A stretch of DNA of 64,000 nucleotides from Hordeum vulgare subsp. vulgare (lineage: Eukaryota; Streptophyta; Magnoliopsida; Poales; Poaceae): NCBI RefSeq assembly GCF_904849725.1, contig NC_058521.1, positions 430,670,676 to 430,734,675 of the forward strand. Direction: 5' to 3'. Within the stretch, counting starts at the first letter, position 1. Every line of letters begins with the position of its first letter. Shown here piece by piece: positions 1-11,561 of this stretch. The position numbers and the translations under genes are program-made. The notes under the pieces were generated by a model. The model saw only the letters and a list, made by a program, of their open reading frames with translations, was not told the DNA's origin and did not search any database.

Positions 1-2
1 CA

Positions 3-830
3 CGCGAGCTGCTTCACATGGATCCCTTTGGTCCCAATGCTTACAAGAGCCTCGGTGGGAATTCTTATGGTTTAGTCATTGTTGATGATTTTTCCAAATT
101 CATGTGGGTATTATTTCTTGATGATAAGTCGCACGTGCAAAAGATCTTCAAGAACTTCGCTTGGAAAGCTCAAAATCAGTTTGAAGTGAAGATCAAGAAA
201 GTTCGAAGCGACAGCGGAATGGAGTTCAAGAACACTAGTGTGCATACTTTTCGTGACAAAGAAGGTATCTCACATGAGTTCTCAGCGACATACACACCTC
301 AACAAAATGGAGTTATTGAGAGGAAGAACCTGACTCTCATAGAGATGGCCAGAATGATGGTTGACGAATACAAGATGCCAAGACACTTTTGCTTAGAAGC
401 AGTGGAAATAGCTTTTCACGCCATAAACCGACTCTACTTACACAAGCTACTCGATAAAATGGCATATGAGCTACTCACCAGTAACAAACCCCAAGTTAGA
501 TACTTTCGAGTGTTCGTCTCAAAGTGCTACATTCTTGATAAGCATCGTCACACTAAATTTTCTCCTAAATCTCATGAAGGTTTCCTACTTGGTTATGGAC
601 CAAATTCTCATACTTACCGTGTCTACAACATCTTCACTCGAAAATTTGAAGAGACGGTAGATGTGAATTTTGATGAATCTGATGGTTCGCAAGTCGAACA
701 ATTGCCAAATGATGTAGGAGATAAGGAACCTTTGGAAGCCATACAAGACCTACCTATCGGCAAGATTTGTCCCATGGAGGTGAAGGAAAGTACTTCATCA
801 ATTCAAGTGGAAGCACCAACTTTGTCTTAA
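3..830 (+). pseudogene. copia integrase fragment
   Basis: The frame is open from the left edge to a stop at 828-830, so the first ATG at 18 is not a real start. The rve-type integrase core is visible: the first acidic residue in MDPFGP, the second in RSDSGMEF and the Glu in GVIERKN, followed by the copia C-terminal region GFLLGYGPNSHTYRVYN. The zinc-binding N-terminus lies outside the window. In an active element this domain joins cDNA to the host chromosome in the nucleus. After 830 the polyprotein continues in broken frames toward the RT, so this is a decayed piece of gag-pol rather than a separate gene. Confidence 0.88.
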
Positions 831-1034
831 GGCGAACAACAGATTGACATTGAGGCATCCACAAGCGGTACATGACATGATGAAGAAGAGGAAGAAGTAC
901 ATCATGATTATCCACCTCGACCTTCCTCACCACCACCTCAAAGAGATGACACCATTAACGACAACATGCAATAAGATGATGATTAAGAAGCTCCACCATC
1001 CAACAAGAAGAAGTTGTCACGAGTTTGAGCAAGA

Positions 1035-1916
1035 GTGGACAAAGATCATCCGTTGAATCAAATCTTTGGTGACATACAAACCAGGAGAATCACTCGCTCT
1101 AAATCTTGTTTAGCTAACTTTTGCGAGTATTATTCATTTATCTCCAGCATTGAGCCTTTGAAGGTTGAAGGAGCCCTTCAAGACCCGGATTGGATGAATG
1201 CCATGCATGAAGAGCTACACAACTTCGAGAGGAATCAAGTGTGGACACTTGTTGAAAATCCCGAAGACGAGCACAACATCATCGGTACAAGATGGGTGTT
1301 TCGGAACAAGCAAGATGAAAATAGATAGGTTGTATGCAACAAGGCACCTCTCGTAGCACAAGGATGCACGCAAGTCGAATGTATGGACTACGGTGAGACT
1401 TATGCCCCCGTTGCTAGACTTGAAGCCATTCACATTCTTCTCGCTTATGCCAATCACCATGATATTACTCTTTACCAAATGGATATCAAAAGTGCTTTTC
1501 TAAATGGTGAAATTGAGGAGGAGGTTTATGTCAAACAACCTCCCGGCTTTGTGAACTCCAAGAAACATAATCATGTTTAGTAACTTCGTAAAGCTTTATA
1601 TGGTCTTAAACAAGCCCCAAGAGCTTGGTACAAATGCCTAACAAAGTTTCGCTTAGAAAAGGGTTTTGAGATTAGTAAAATTGACGCAACCTTATTCACT
1701 AAAAGGGTTAATGGTGAACTATTTGTGTGCCAAATATTTGTGGATGATATTATCTTTGGTTCTACTAACCCACATTTTAGTGAGAAGTTTGGAAGGTTGA
1801 TGTCAGAGAAATATGAGATGTCAATGATGTCCGAGCTAAAATTCTTCCTTGGATTGCAAATCAACAATCAAGAGAAGGTACGTTTCTCTCCCAAACCAAG
1901 TACACCAAGGACTTAA
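1035..1916 (+). pseudogene. copia reverse transcriptase, broken by stops
   Basis: RVT_2-type reverse transcriptase pieces lie in order: DPDWMNAMHEEL and GTRWVFRNK (to 1328), then YGETYAPVARLEAI, DIKSAFLNGEI and YVKQPPGF (1383-1580), then the active-site FVDDIIFGST and the LKFFLGLQI motif (1725-1916). In-frame stops at about 1326 and 1578 and a frame change near 1880 break it. The stretch 1917-2175 still encodes recognisable downstream pieces (KDLIRKFN, then TPIATSGHIYL) in shifted frames. The enzyme would copy element RNA into cDNA; this copy cannot make a complete one. Confidence 0.88.
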
Positions 1917-2175
1917 TCAGGAAGTTCAATACGCAAGAGTGCAAAGGTATGACAACCCCCATTGCTACTAGTGGACATATTTACCTCACTAAGGAGGACA
2001 AACCGGTTGATCAAAGAGTTTATCGATCAATATTGGTTCATTGCTATATTTATGTGCCTCCCGTCCTGATATCATGTTGAGTGTTTGCATGTGTGCCCGA
2101 TACCAAGCGACACCTAAAGAGTGTCATCTATTGGCTGTTAAAGAATCGTGAGATACCTAATACATACACCAAACT

Positions 2176-2688
2176 TTGGCACATGGTATCTCAAGGGATC
2201 TTCTTTTAATCTTGTTGGCTATTCTTACTTGGACTATGCCAGAGACAAGGTTGATAGGAAATCCAACTGGGGTGCATGTCAATTTCTTGGCAGATCTCTT
2301 GTGTCTTGGTAATCAAAGAAACAAAAAATCGGTATCTTTATCTACTGCCGAAGCTGAATATATAGCTGCCGGATCATGTTGTGCACAATTACTATGGATG
2401 ACTCAAACTCTTAAGGATTATGGCATTCATGTTAAAAATGTTCCATTATTGTGTGACAATGAAAGTGCTATTAAAATTGCCTATAATCATGTGCAACATT
2501 CTCGAACAAAACATATTCAAGTGCGACATCATTTCATTCATGATCATGTTAGTAAAGGAGATATAGATCTTAAGCATGTTCATACCGACAAACAATTAGC
2601 TGATATTTTTACCAAACCACTTGATGAGAAAGTATTCTGTCATTTGAGGAGTGAGTTGAACATCATTGATGCTTCAATCTTGAGCTAG
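2176..2688 (+). pseudogene. copia RNase H domain
   Basis: A C-terminal RNase H_like_RT of copia type reads openly from about 2320: LSTAEAEYIAAGSCC, LLCDNESAIKIAYN, HSRTKHIQVRHHFIHDHV and QLADIFTKPLD. It ends at a natural stop at 2686-2688, which marks the normal end of the pol polyprotein. The first 40 or so residues (2176-2300) are a degenerate join to the RT connection domain, so the ATG at 2176 is not a true start. This is the best-preserved domain of the element. Confidence 0.87.
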
Positions 2689-4758
2689 ACTCACTCGGAT
2701 GCATGCAAGGGCATGAGGTTGATTGTCTATTCCATGATGCCATTGATTTGATACTATCTTATATCTTGGAAAACTATGCTCCCTTGTATTTCATCTAACC
2801 CTTTTGTAGGTACTTGGAAGGACTACACTCCACAAGATTGCCATCAACTCACATCAAGAGCAATCTTGCCATAGCCAAGTATCAACAATCCCTTTCTTCG
2901 GAGATGGAGGAAGAAGACAAAAAAATCATATCCTTGACAATTATATGATAATGAAATTCACTCATGTCATTTGGATATATTATGTTCTTCCTTGCATGAC
3001 TAATAATTGTAGGTGGAAAGTGAACCAAAACGACATGGATAGCTCCCAACTCAAGATGATCTTCATCAATGGTGAGCATCCACGACAAGTTCACCTACAT
3101 GCCACATCATCAACATCATTTGAAGGTATGTACTCATATCCTTGATAAAGCTTTGCGCCAAGTCATGAGGTAAAGCAACTCAAGTGATATGAAGACATTA
3201 AAAGCTTAATCGAAAAATGGTAACCAATTTGCGCTTAACGATGAGTATGACCTATGATCAAGCATTCTTGCCTGTCTTCTCAAGTAAAATACTCTAATAT
3301 AGGTGACCTAGTCACCACCCCACATCTAGATGAATATTCTTGTATGATTCACATTTTCATTGCATGCCTTCTTGGAACCATACAAATCTCATCTATATGT
3401 ATGTATATATTCTCAAAACCACAAAAAAACAGTTTTCTCTTATTTCTTTTTATCTTTGGATAGATTCATTTTCAAAGTTTGTGGATATTTTCTGTCTATT
3501 TTAAGTTAAGGAGTTGATTTTCAATACAACTCGGACTCACCGATCTAGGAAACTCAGTCCAACTAATTTCTCCTAGTGGCGAGTTGTCACTTGCGGTTCT
3601 ATTGAACCATATCACCTCGGCGACTTCGAAATTTATCACTTCCTAAAATTTTCATATATTTTGTGGACTTTTGCCTTAGGGGGAGAAATATTTTCAATGA
3701 TCCCAAGTTTCATTACCTATTAATATCTTATTGAACATTTTGGGAAACAAAATTAGTTTTTGCATTACTTACGAGGGGGAGAAATCTTCTCTAGGGGGAG
3801 AAAACCTTAGTGATCCCATATAATATAAGAGGAGAATCATCTAGGATCTCTAACATATAGGGGGATAGTTCAAGGAACTCTTATCTACTCTTAAGGGGGG
3901 AAGTCAAATTCAAGGAACCCTTATCAAAGAGAGAAGAATCAAGGATCCCTTTCTCTCAATGAGCCCTTTCCCTCTAACCTTTTTGGCAATTAATGCAAAA
4001 AGGGGAGAAAGCCTATATAAAGGGGGACAAATATCACCAATAAGCTTACATAAAAGGGGAGATACATGTTCCTAAAGGAAGGTCTACCTGAATGGAGATT
4101 TATCAAACCTTATACACTCAGGGGGAGTATCACCATTATGGGGAGAGAGATAAAAATGTTATATATATATTTGTTTTTTACTATCTTTGGATTGAACTTG
4201 TCTCACCCTACCTCCTCCCAACATCTACATGCTATGTTTCAGGGGGAGAGGTAATCTTCCTTATTAATCCTTAGGGGAGAAAGTTCTTAATTCTCTTGGA
4301 GACATATCCATCATCAAATCCTATTGTCAATATGTCTTCAATATCTTAGTACTTTTGAAGCTCTTTGCGTCTTTACAATAGAGTACTCTTGTGTTATCTA
4401 GCATTTGCTTTCCCAATTGTACTCCTACTGCTAAGACGCTCAAGAACCCCAAGGTAAGTATATGCATCATATCCTTGTTCATGATGATATCTTATCTCTT
4501 GCACATACTGTTTGCAAGAGTAAGTCTTAAACATGGAAGTTTTTCATTCACATATGTTTGATGCATAAGCCAAGATTTACATGACTTCTCTTGTACTTTC
4601 TACCATGTGTGTGCCCATGCAGTCCAAATCAGGTATCCTTTTAAAATGGATTGCCCATATTTAGGGGGAGCTTGTACTAATCATGTTTCTTTCAAAGCTG
4701 TCATATTCTAATGCTTATCTTTATTTGAAGCTTTGATTGTATGTTGTCATCAATTACC
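2689..4758 (+). other. non-coding 3' internal region of the plus-strand copia, AGGGGGAG-rich
   Basis: No convincing gene is present. About 2 kb follows the pol stop. From about 3670 to 4680 the stretch carries many interspersed blocks like AGGGGGAGA, a purine-rich pattern characteristic of the SIRE 3' region. At 3530-3620 there is a degenerate CTCGGACTCACCGA-type motif, like the palindromes in the LTRs. The piece at 3040-3110 matches, in inverse orientation, part of the other copia element near 31250-31300, which identifies both as the same post-pol region. The env-like ORF of the related copies is not recognisable here. Confidence 0.7.
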
Positions 4759-4772
4759 AAAAAGGGAGAGAT

Positions 4773-6298
4773 TGAAATCACATATGCTCCCTCGGTGGTT
4801 TTGATAATTCATGACAACATACATTGTCTCTTGGACTATCACTTTTACCTAGTATATTTCAGGCATAGTCCATAGAGAGCCTTGGCTATAGGATTGTGAG
4901 GAGATTCCCCTTGATGCAAGGAAGTAAAAGGATTGTATCAAGCTTCAATAAAGAAGACTCTACATTTTACATTAGTGAGAAATCACTTTGAGTCCATAGG
5001 AAACCCAATACTTATAAAATAAGATGAGGTATTATGACGAATTGGTTGCTCAAGTGCTTAGAGGTAGCCACCAAAAATACTTAGCCATTCTCCCACAAAA
5101 TATCTCTGTCCATACCCAAACCAGCAAAATCGGTGCCACCAACAATTTCCATTCGGCCCTACCGATTTTACACTTGACAAAACCTATGCCAAACCCTACC
5201 ATCTCGGTACCCCCAACATTCCTATCGGTGCCACGAGATACAGTGACCAGCTTTCTATTGAGAAGATATCAAGAATCAGAATTTCCAAGTTTGAAATCGG
5301 TCTCAACGATATTTGGAAACTGGTCTAGGTCATCGTATCGGTACCACCGAGATTCATATATCGGTCTCACCGAGAATTCAAAAGTTCCCACATTTAGTGA
5401 AACTCGGTACCACCGAGATTCTTTTCGGTCTCACCGAGTTGGGCAATAATGTTGCGATGGTTGGATTTTGGGGGATGCCTATATATACCCCTCCACCTAC
5501 CTCTCACTTGTAGGGGAAGCGCTCACAACACACTTACGCTTTCCAAATCCATTTTTCTGAGAGAGAGCCACCTACTCATGTGTTAAGATCAAGAGATTCC
5601 AATGCAATCATTTGAAACTTGATCTCTAGCCTCCCCAAGTTGCTTTCCACAAGATCGATCTCTCCTACCCATGCCAAATCTGTGAGAGAGTGATTGAGTA
5701 TTGAGGAGACTATCTTTTGAAGCACAAGAGCAAGGAGTTCATCATTCTACCGCATCTATTACCTTTTGGAGGGTGGTGCCTCCTAGATTGGTTAGGTGTC
5801 ACTTGGGAGCCTCCTACTTCGTGTTGTGGAGTTGAACCAAGATGTTTGTAAGGGCAAGGAGATCGCTACTTCGTGAAGATCTACCGTGAGTGAGGCTAGT
5901 CACGTGTGGACCGAAGACGTGGTGGAATAGACAAGGCCGCTTCTTTGTGGACCCCTTGTGGGTGGAGCCATCCGTGGATTCTCGAAGCCGTTACCCTCCA
6001 TGGGTTGAAGTCTCCACTAACATGGACGTACGATAGCGCCACCTATCACAACCATGCCAAAAATCGTCGTGTTAACTTCTTCACGTATGATCTTCCTAAA
6101 CTCTACTCCTTACTACATGTGCAAAGTCTTTACTCTATGCTACCATATTTGTTGACTAGCATGTACAGAGTGCACTAGACTTGTTAGAATCGCTAAAATC
6201 TGCCAAAAAATTAAATTGGGAAAAGGTTAGGATTTTAATTTATGCAAGTAGTCTATTGACACCCCCCCCCTCTAGACACATTTTCTATCGATCTCACA
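4773..6298 (+). repeat. 3' LTR of the plus-strand copia element
   Basis: It starts TGAAATCACATATGCTCCCT right after the polypurine tract and ends near ...CTATCGATCTCACA, about 1526 bp. Its start, end block (CCCCCTCTAGACA) and internal layout match the LTRs at 33794-35310, 35868-37378 and 41750-43249 in the opposite strand. A cluster of CTCGGTNNNACCGAG-type palindromes lies at about 5110-5445, and a TATATATA box sits at 5480-5487, about 40 bp beyond the cluster, giving a plausible U3 promoter. The 3' end has a C-homopolymer at 6261-6269. Confidence 0.85.
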
Positions 6299-6599
6299 CT
6301 TTGCAATTTACCAATCTATCACCATCAGATTTAATATTGCTGCTAACGAGTACAAGGGGATTGACAACCCTCTCACCCACGTTTGGTGCAAGTATTTTCT
6401 CTTTTGTGTGTAGGTGTTGCTAATGGTTGTTTTCTTAGTTCTCCTACTGGTTCGATACACTCTGGTTTTTAACCGACAAAAACATTTTTTGCTACTTTAC
6501 TATATCACCCATCCTCTTTGGAGAAATACGAACGCCATCACAAGTAGCAACCCCCTATATATAGCGAGGGCAATTCCAATCATTATTTTGCCCACAAGT
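6299..6599 (+). repeat. gypsy LTR 3'-end scrap
   Basis: The phrase GGGGATTGACAACCC followed by GGTGCAAG, GTGTGTAGGTG and CTCCTACTGGTTCGATA parallels the end of the gypsy LTRs in this window (about 16810-16930 and 23440-23540). It looks like a diverged fragment of such an LTR. No open frame of interest and no clear boundaries. Confidence 0.45.
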
Positions 6600-7109
6600 C
6601 GTGTAGAAGCGGTACTACCGCTCCAGGGAGAGGTACTACTACTTGACATGGTAGTAAAAGGAGAACCAACGGTAGTACCACTTTAAACGGTACTACCATG
6701 GATACTTTCGCTCTAGTACTTCTTAGAGTGGAAGGGAAAGGCCGAAGCTTGACCAACACTAAAGTGCCCGCAACAATAGGCGTGGTACTATTGCTTGGGC
6801 AGGAGCGGTACTACCACACCACTTCCGCCCTACTATTGTTGATGCGAACACATCTATGCTAACCAAGCGATAGATACAACAACACTGGTCAGCAGAGTGC
6901 TGGGGGCGGTACTACCGCTAACCAAAGAGGTACTATCGTTTAGCCGAGCGGTACTACCGCTTGGGTGCTTCGAACTTGCCCAAGCAAAATAACACATGGA
7001 CTCCAAGTTGTCGGGAAGCAAAGTGAGTGCATATGGGTATGGGTATCTGTTGATTCCACCCTAACCTTTCCACTGTGGAACCCCTCTTAATAGTATGGTG
7101 AACCCCTTT
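6600..7109. repeat. fragment with GCGGTACTACCGCT repeats
   Basis: Repeated and degenerate copies of the self-complementary motif GCGGTACTACCGCT occur at about 6610, 6790, 6910 and 6945. The same motif array fills 39645-39960 of the solo LTR at 38543-41015, so this is probably a truncated relative of that LTR family. No terminal repeats or target duplication were found. Confidence 0.5.
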
Positions 7110-7740
7110 CTCGATGGTGTTCCATTAACTTTTCAATCTCGGTGACACCGATATATAGAACTCGGTGACAACGAAAAGGTGACTAACGGTCAGATGGCCA
7201 AACTCGGTGGCACCGAAACTCAAACTCAGAAATTCTGATTTTGTGTATCTTGGCAACAGAATGTTGGTCACACTGAACTCGGTAGCACCGATGCAGTTTT
7301 AGTTGCACCGATTTGGTGGGAATGTCTAGGGTTCTGTCTGAGGTTCAAACTCGATGGGTCCGATGTGGCAATGTTGGTTACACCGAATGTGTGTATGTGA
7401 AACTTGACAGAGTGGATATGTGGGGAAAATGACTCAGTGTTTTGGTGGCTAACTTTGAGCATTTGAGCAATCAGTTCATTTTACTACCTCACCCCCTTTT
7501 AATAGTATTGGATTTCATATGGACTCATAAGTGATTTCTCACAAATATAAAATGAAGAGTCTTATAGCTTCAAGCTTGAGCCAATATTATTCCTTTCTTG
7601 CATCCAGGGGCATCTCCACATAAACCTTAAGCCATAGCATCTTTTGAACTTTTCTGAAATATACTTGGAAAACAATTAGTCCAATGATGCATTGTTGTGA
7701 TCAATTATCAAGACCACCCTATGGAGCAATTGTGATTTCA
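7110..7740 (-). repeat. truncated 3' LTR of the minus-strand copia
   Basis: Positions 7115-7740 align with 34690-35310 of the 5' LTR. They share the CTCGGTGNCACCGA palindromes, GTGTATCTTGGCAACA, the block around 7500 and the terminal GCAATTGTGATTTCA. The remaining 900 bp or so of the LTR, including its TATA box and outer end, is missing to the left, where unrelated LTR scraps begin. The left boundary is approximate. Confidence 0.78.
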
Positions 7741-7755
7741 ATCTCCCCCTTTTGG
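7741..7755 (-). other. polypurine tract of the minus-strand copia
   Basis: On the minus strand this reads CCAAAAGGGGGAGAT directly before the TGAAATCACAATTGC start of the 3' LTR. It is the expected plus-strand cDNA primer position, and the same layout recurs at 37379-37394. Confidence 0.75.
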
Positions 7756-8209
7756 TAATTTGTGACAACATATAGATCAAAACTTCGACAAAAGATATAA
7801 TCAATGATTAGCGTCGACACTTTGAGAAGTATGTGAAAAGCAAGAGCTCCCCCTAAATTTGTGCATTATTTAAAATTTGCATTTGAATGCAAATGCACAA
7901 TCGATTAGGATCATGGGTTACTCTTCCATGTCACATACATCTTGGTGGTGCGTAAAAAGAATAGCAATGCACATGACACCAATAAGATAAGTGAGTGATC
8001 ATCACAAGGATAGCTAAAAGATAATATCGTAGCATCACACAGGATAAAGCGTATGATCACACAAAGATAGGATAAAGTCATCCAAAAACCAAAGTTTTAA
8101 AACCAAACGAGAGAAAATAAATTCAAAATCTCTCTCTCACACGAAGTCTATGATCTATACATTTCTCCCCCTTTGGCAACAAGTTACCAAAAAGTTCAAA
8201 AGTATAGAA
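7756..8209 (-). other. copia 3' internal non-coding stretch
   Basis: This lies between the env-like stop and the polypurine tract. It matches 37395-37880 of the second copia copy, including CAAGAGCTCCCCCT and a phrase near the stop, CTCCCCCTTTGGCAA. No gene is visible. Confidence 0.6.
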
Positions 8210-8520
8210 CTACTCCTCTCTCTGGGCAGCTGATGATGGAGTCGATAAAACAGCGTCAGCGAAGGCTTCTGCTGACGTCCTTGGAGCCGGAGGAGTTGAT
8301 ACTGAAGGAGCTTCAGTTGGAGCTGGTGTTGAAGGTGCTGAAGCTTGTGTTGAAGATGTTTGTCTTGTCTCCTGAGAAGGAAAAATAGTCGATCGAGGAT
8401 AGGTGATGAACCTTGTGGTAGTGGGAGGAAGAGACTCATCCTCGTCATCATCATCTTCATCTTCATCTTCATCTTCTAAGCGTGGAATCTCCACAGAGTC
8501 AACTTCATGTTGAAGCTCTC
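8210..8520 (-). pseudogene. env-like copia protein, C-terminal segment (copy 1)
   Basis: On the minus strand this continues the env-like ORF across the 18.2-kb gypsy insertion. It begins ELQHEVDSVEIPRLE and runs into an acidic Asp/Glu tract encoded by an ATCTTC-type microsatellite (about 8440-8475). A Ser/Thr/Pro/Ala-rich tail follows, ending SSAAQREE and a stop at 8210. The second copy shows the same order (KQLQHEVDSMQIP, then an acidic run). Without the insertion it would be the last 100 residues or so of a protein of roughly 600 residues. Function unknown; the acidic low-complexity tail is the main visible feature. Confidence 0.7.
8516..8520. repeat. target-site duplication CTCTC, left copy (outer gypsy)
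   Basis: CTCTC directly precedes the TGATACGTCC start of the outer gypsy element. The same five bases follow its end at 26737-26741. This proves one insertion event into the env-like ORF. Confidence 0.95.
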
Positions 8521-9887
8521 TGATACGTCCATTTTGCATCATGCTTTCATGTTGATATTTATCGCTTTTTGGGTTGTTATTACACTTCACGGTACAATAC
8601 TTATGCCTTTTCTCTCTTATTTTGCAAGGTTTACATGAAGAGGGAGAATGCCGGCAACTGGAATTCTAGCCTGAAAAAGGAGCGAGTTTGAGATACCTAT
8701 TCTGCGCAACTCCAAAAGCTGTGAAAATCAATGAGGATTTTTTGGGATTTATAAAAATAATGGGCCGAAGAAGTACCAAAGGGGCGCCAGCAGGAGGCCA
8801 CAAGCCTGCTAGGCGCGGCCTCCCCCCTAGTCGCGCCTAGGGGCTTGTGGGCTCCCACTTGGCCCTTTGGCTCCCCCCTTTTGCTACAAGAAGGGTTTCA
8901 TTCCAGAAAAAATCAAGAGGAGGCTTTTCGGAGGATTCGCCGCCGCCACGAGGCGGAACTCGAGAAGAACCAATCTAGAGCTCCGGTAGGACGATCCTGT
9001 CGGGGAAACTTCCCTCCCGGAGGGGGAAATCGCCGCCAACGTAATCACCAACACTCTTCTCATCGGAGGGGACTCATCACCATCAACATGTTCATCAACA
9101 CCATATCATCTCCAAACCCTAGTTCATCTCTTGTAACCAATCTCCGTCTCGCGACACCGATTGGTACTTGTAAGGTTTCTAGTAGTGTTAATTACTATTT
9201 GTAGTTGATGCTAGTTGGATTACTTGGTGGAAGATTATATGTTCAGATCTTTGATGCTACTCATTACCTCTCTGGTCATGAATATGATTATGCTTTCTGA
9301 GTAGTTACTTTTGTTCCTAAGGACATGGGATAAGTCATGTAAGTAGTCCTGTGAATTTGGTATTCGCTCGGTATTTCGATGTGTTGTATGTTGTTTCTCC
9401 TCTAGTGGTGTTATGTGAACGTTGACTATATAACACTTCACCATTATTTGGGCCTAGAGGAAGGCATTGGGAAGTAGTAAGTAGATGATGGGTTGCTAGA
9501 GTGACAGAAGCTTAAACCCTAGTTTATGCCCTGCTTCGTAAGGGGCTGATTTGGATCCACTAGTTTAATGCTATGGTGCTGATGAAGATTTGGATCCATA
9601 GTGACAGAAATTCCCATGTTTCCTCGGGAGCGTTTTACCTCCTATAAGACTTTGTCCAGGCTTGTCCCTTGCTACAAAAGGGATTGGGCCACTTTGCTGC
9701 ACCGTTGTTACTTTTGTTACTTGCTACGAATCATCTTGTCACACAACTACTTGTTACCGACAATTTCAGTGCTTGCAGATATTACCTTGCTGAAAACCAC
9801 TTGTCAGATCCTTCTGCTCCTCATTGGGTTCGACACTCTTACTTATCGAAAGGAATACGATAGATCCCCTATACTTGTGGGTCATCA
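8521..9887 (+). repeat. 5' LTR of the outer gypsy element
   Basis: It starts TGATACGTCCATTTTGCATC and ends CTTGTGGGTCATCA, 1367 bp. It matches 25214-26736 closely but lacks about 165 bp found there at about 26272-26440. In its place is a roughly 30-bp filler at 9573-9605 that repeats nearby sequence (GATTTGGATCCA). Confidence 0.93.
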
Positions 9888-9898
9888 AGACTCTTTTC

Positions 9899-9916
9899 TG
9901 GCGCCGTTGTCGGGGA
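9899..9916 (+). other. primer binding site, tRNA-Asp type
   Basis: TGGCGCCGTTGTCGGGGA, 11 bp after the 5' LTR, is complementary to the 3' end of plant tRNA-Asp except for one changed base. tRNA-primed minus-strand synthesis would start here. Confidence 0.85.
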
Positions 9917-9978
9917 GTGAAGTGCCTTTGGTAAGTAGAATTTGGTAAGGAAACATGTATATAGTGTGCTGAAATTTA

Positions 9979-11366
9979 TTGTCACTTGTCACTATGGAAA
10001 CTAATCCTTTGACGAGCTTGTTCGGGGTATATTCACCTCGAACGGAAGCACAAGGAGTTGCTCCTCAACCTGCTGCACCTACTGGAAATATTTGCTACGA
10101 ATTTCCTTCGGGTATGCTTGAGAAACTGCTGGCTAATTTTTTTACAGGAGATGGAATATCGCATCTAGACTGGCATCTAATCTATGTAGATGAAGTTTGT
10201 GGTTTATTTAAGCTTGCAGGTTTGCCCGAGGATGAGGTCAAGAAGAAGGTCTTTCCCTTATCTTTGAGGTATAAGGCGTTGACATGGTATAGGCTATGTG
10301 ATGATACTGGATCATGGAACTACAATCGGTTGAAATTGGAATTTCATCAAAAGTTTTATCCTATGCATCTAGTACATCGTGATCGGAATTATATTTATAA
10401 TTTTTGGCCTCGTGACAGAGAAAGCATCGCTCAAGCTTGGGGGGCTTAAATCAATGTTATATTCATGCCCCAACCATGAGCTCTCGAGAGAAATTATCAT
10501 TCAGAATTTCTATGCTCGGCTTTCTCATGATGATCGCACCATACTTGACACTTCTTGTACCGGTTCTTTTATGAAGAGAGATATTGACTTCAGATGGAAT
10601 TTATTGGCAAGAATTAAACGAAAATTTTGAAGATTGGGAGCTTGATGAAGGTAAGGAGTCGGGTATGAATTTCAAGTTTGATTGCGTTAAATCCATTGTT
10701 GAAACAAATACCTTTTGTGATTTTAGCGCTAAGTATGGATTTGACTCTGAGATAGTAGCTTCATTGTGTGAATCATTTGCTTCTCATATTGATCTCCCCA
10801 AAGAGAAGTGGTTTAAATATCATCCTCCCTTAGAAGTCAATGTAGTTAAGCCCAATCCAGATGAATAGAAAGTCATTGCCTATAATGATCCTATTGTTCC
10901 TAGTGCTTACATTGAGAAACCACCTTTCCCTGCTAGGATAAAGGATCATTATAAAGCTTCAACTATGATACGTAGAGGCTACATTAGAACACCTACACCC
11001 CCTGAGCAAATTAGAGTTGAACCTAGCATTGCTATTATCAAAGATCTCCTGTCCGACAATGTTGATGGCCATGATATTCACTTATGTGAAGATGCTGCTA
11101 GAATTGCTAAACCACATGCTAGAGACAAACATAGGCCTGTTGTTGGCACGCCTGTTGTTTGTGTTAAGATAGGAGATCATTGTTATCATGGTTTATGTGA
11201 CGTGGGTGCTAGTGTTAGTGCAATACCTCAATCCTTATATGATGAAATTAAAGATGAGATTGCACCTATCGAGATAGAACCCATTGATGTCACTATTCAG
11301 CTTGCCAATAGAGATACTATCTGCCGTGTGGGAATTGTTAGGGATGTTGAAGTCTTGTGTGGTTAA
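9979..11366 (+). pseudogene. gypsy gag and protease region, frameshifted
   Basis: A gag core of retrotransposon type is visible: FPSGMLEKLLANFFTGDG, the DEVKKKVFPLSLRYKALTWY block and SWNYNRLKLEFHQKFYP (9979-10449). It then shifts frame twice (10379-10630 and 10584-10868) and reads through a stop at 10866 into 10965-11366. That last part holds the retropepsin-like active site CDVGASVSAIP (about residues 78-88 of the piece). Another stop follows at 11364, and the protease end SFCPIIFGRPFLNTVNA lies at about 11415-11465 in a further frame. Gag would build the virus-like particle and the protease would cut the polyprotein. The region is too broken to function. Confidence 0.83.
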
Positions 11367-11561
11367 ACGAAGTATCCTGCTGATTTCCTCGTTCTTGCTA
11401 CCACACAAGATAGCTTTTGTCCCATCATATTTGGCAGACCTTTTCTCAATACTGTCAATGCTCATATTGACTGTGAGAAGCAAACTGTCACTGTTGGCTT
11501 TGAAGGTGTGTCACATGAGTTCAATTTCTCCTAATTTGGTAGACAACCTCATGAAAGAGAG

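Larger units (their letters stand above)
1..6298 (+). mobile_element. SIRE-type Ty1/copia retrotransposon, 3' part (5' end outside window)
   Basis: In order along the plus strand are integrase, reverse transcriptase and RNase H fragments (1-2688), a long non-coding 3' internal region, a polypurine tract at about 4759-4770 and a 3' LTR. INT before RT is the copia order. The long spacer after pol, rich in AGGGGGAG blocks, is typical of the SIRE/Maximus clade. The 5' LTR and gag lie left of the window, so no target duplication can be checked. Stops and frameshifts in every domain show an old, inactive copy. The clade call rests on recognised architecture; the family name is not assigned. Confidence 0.88.
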
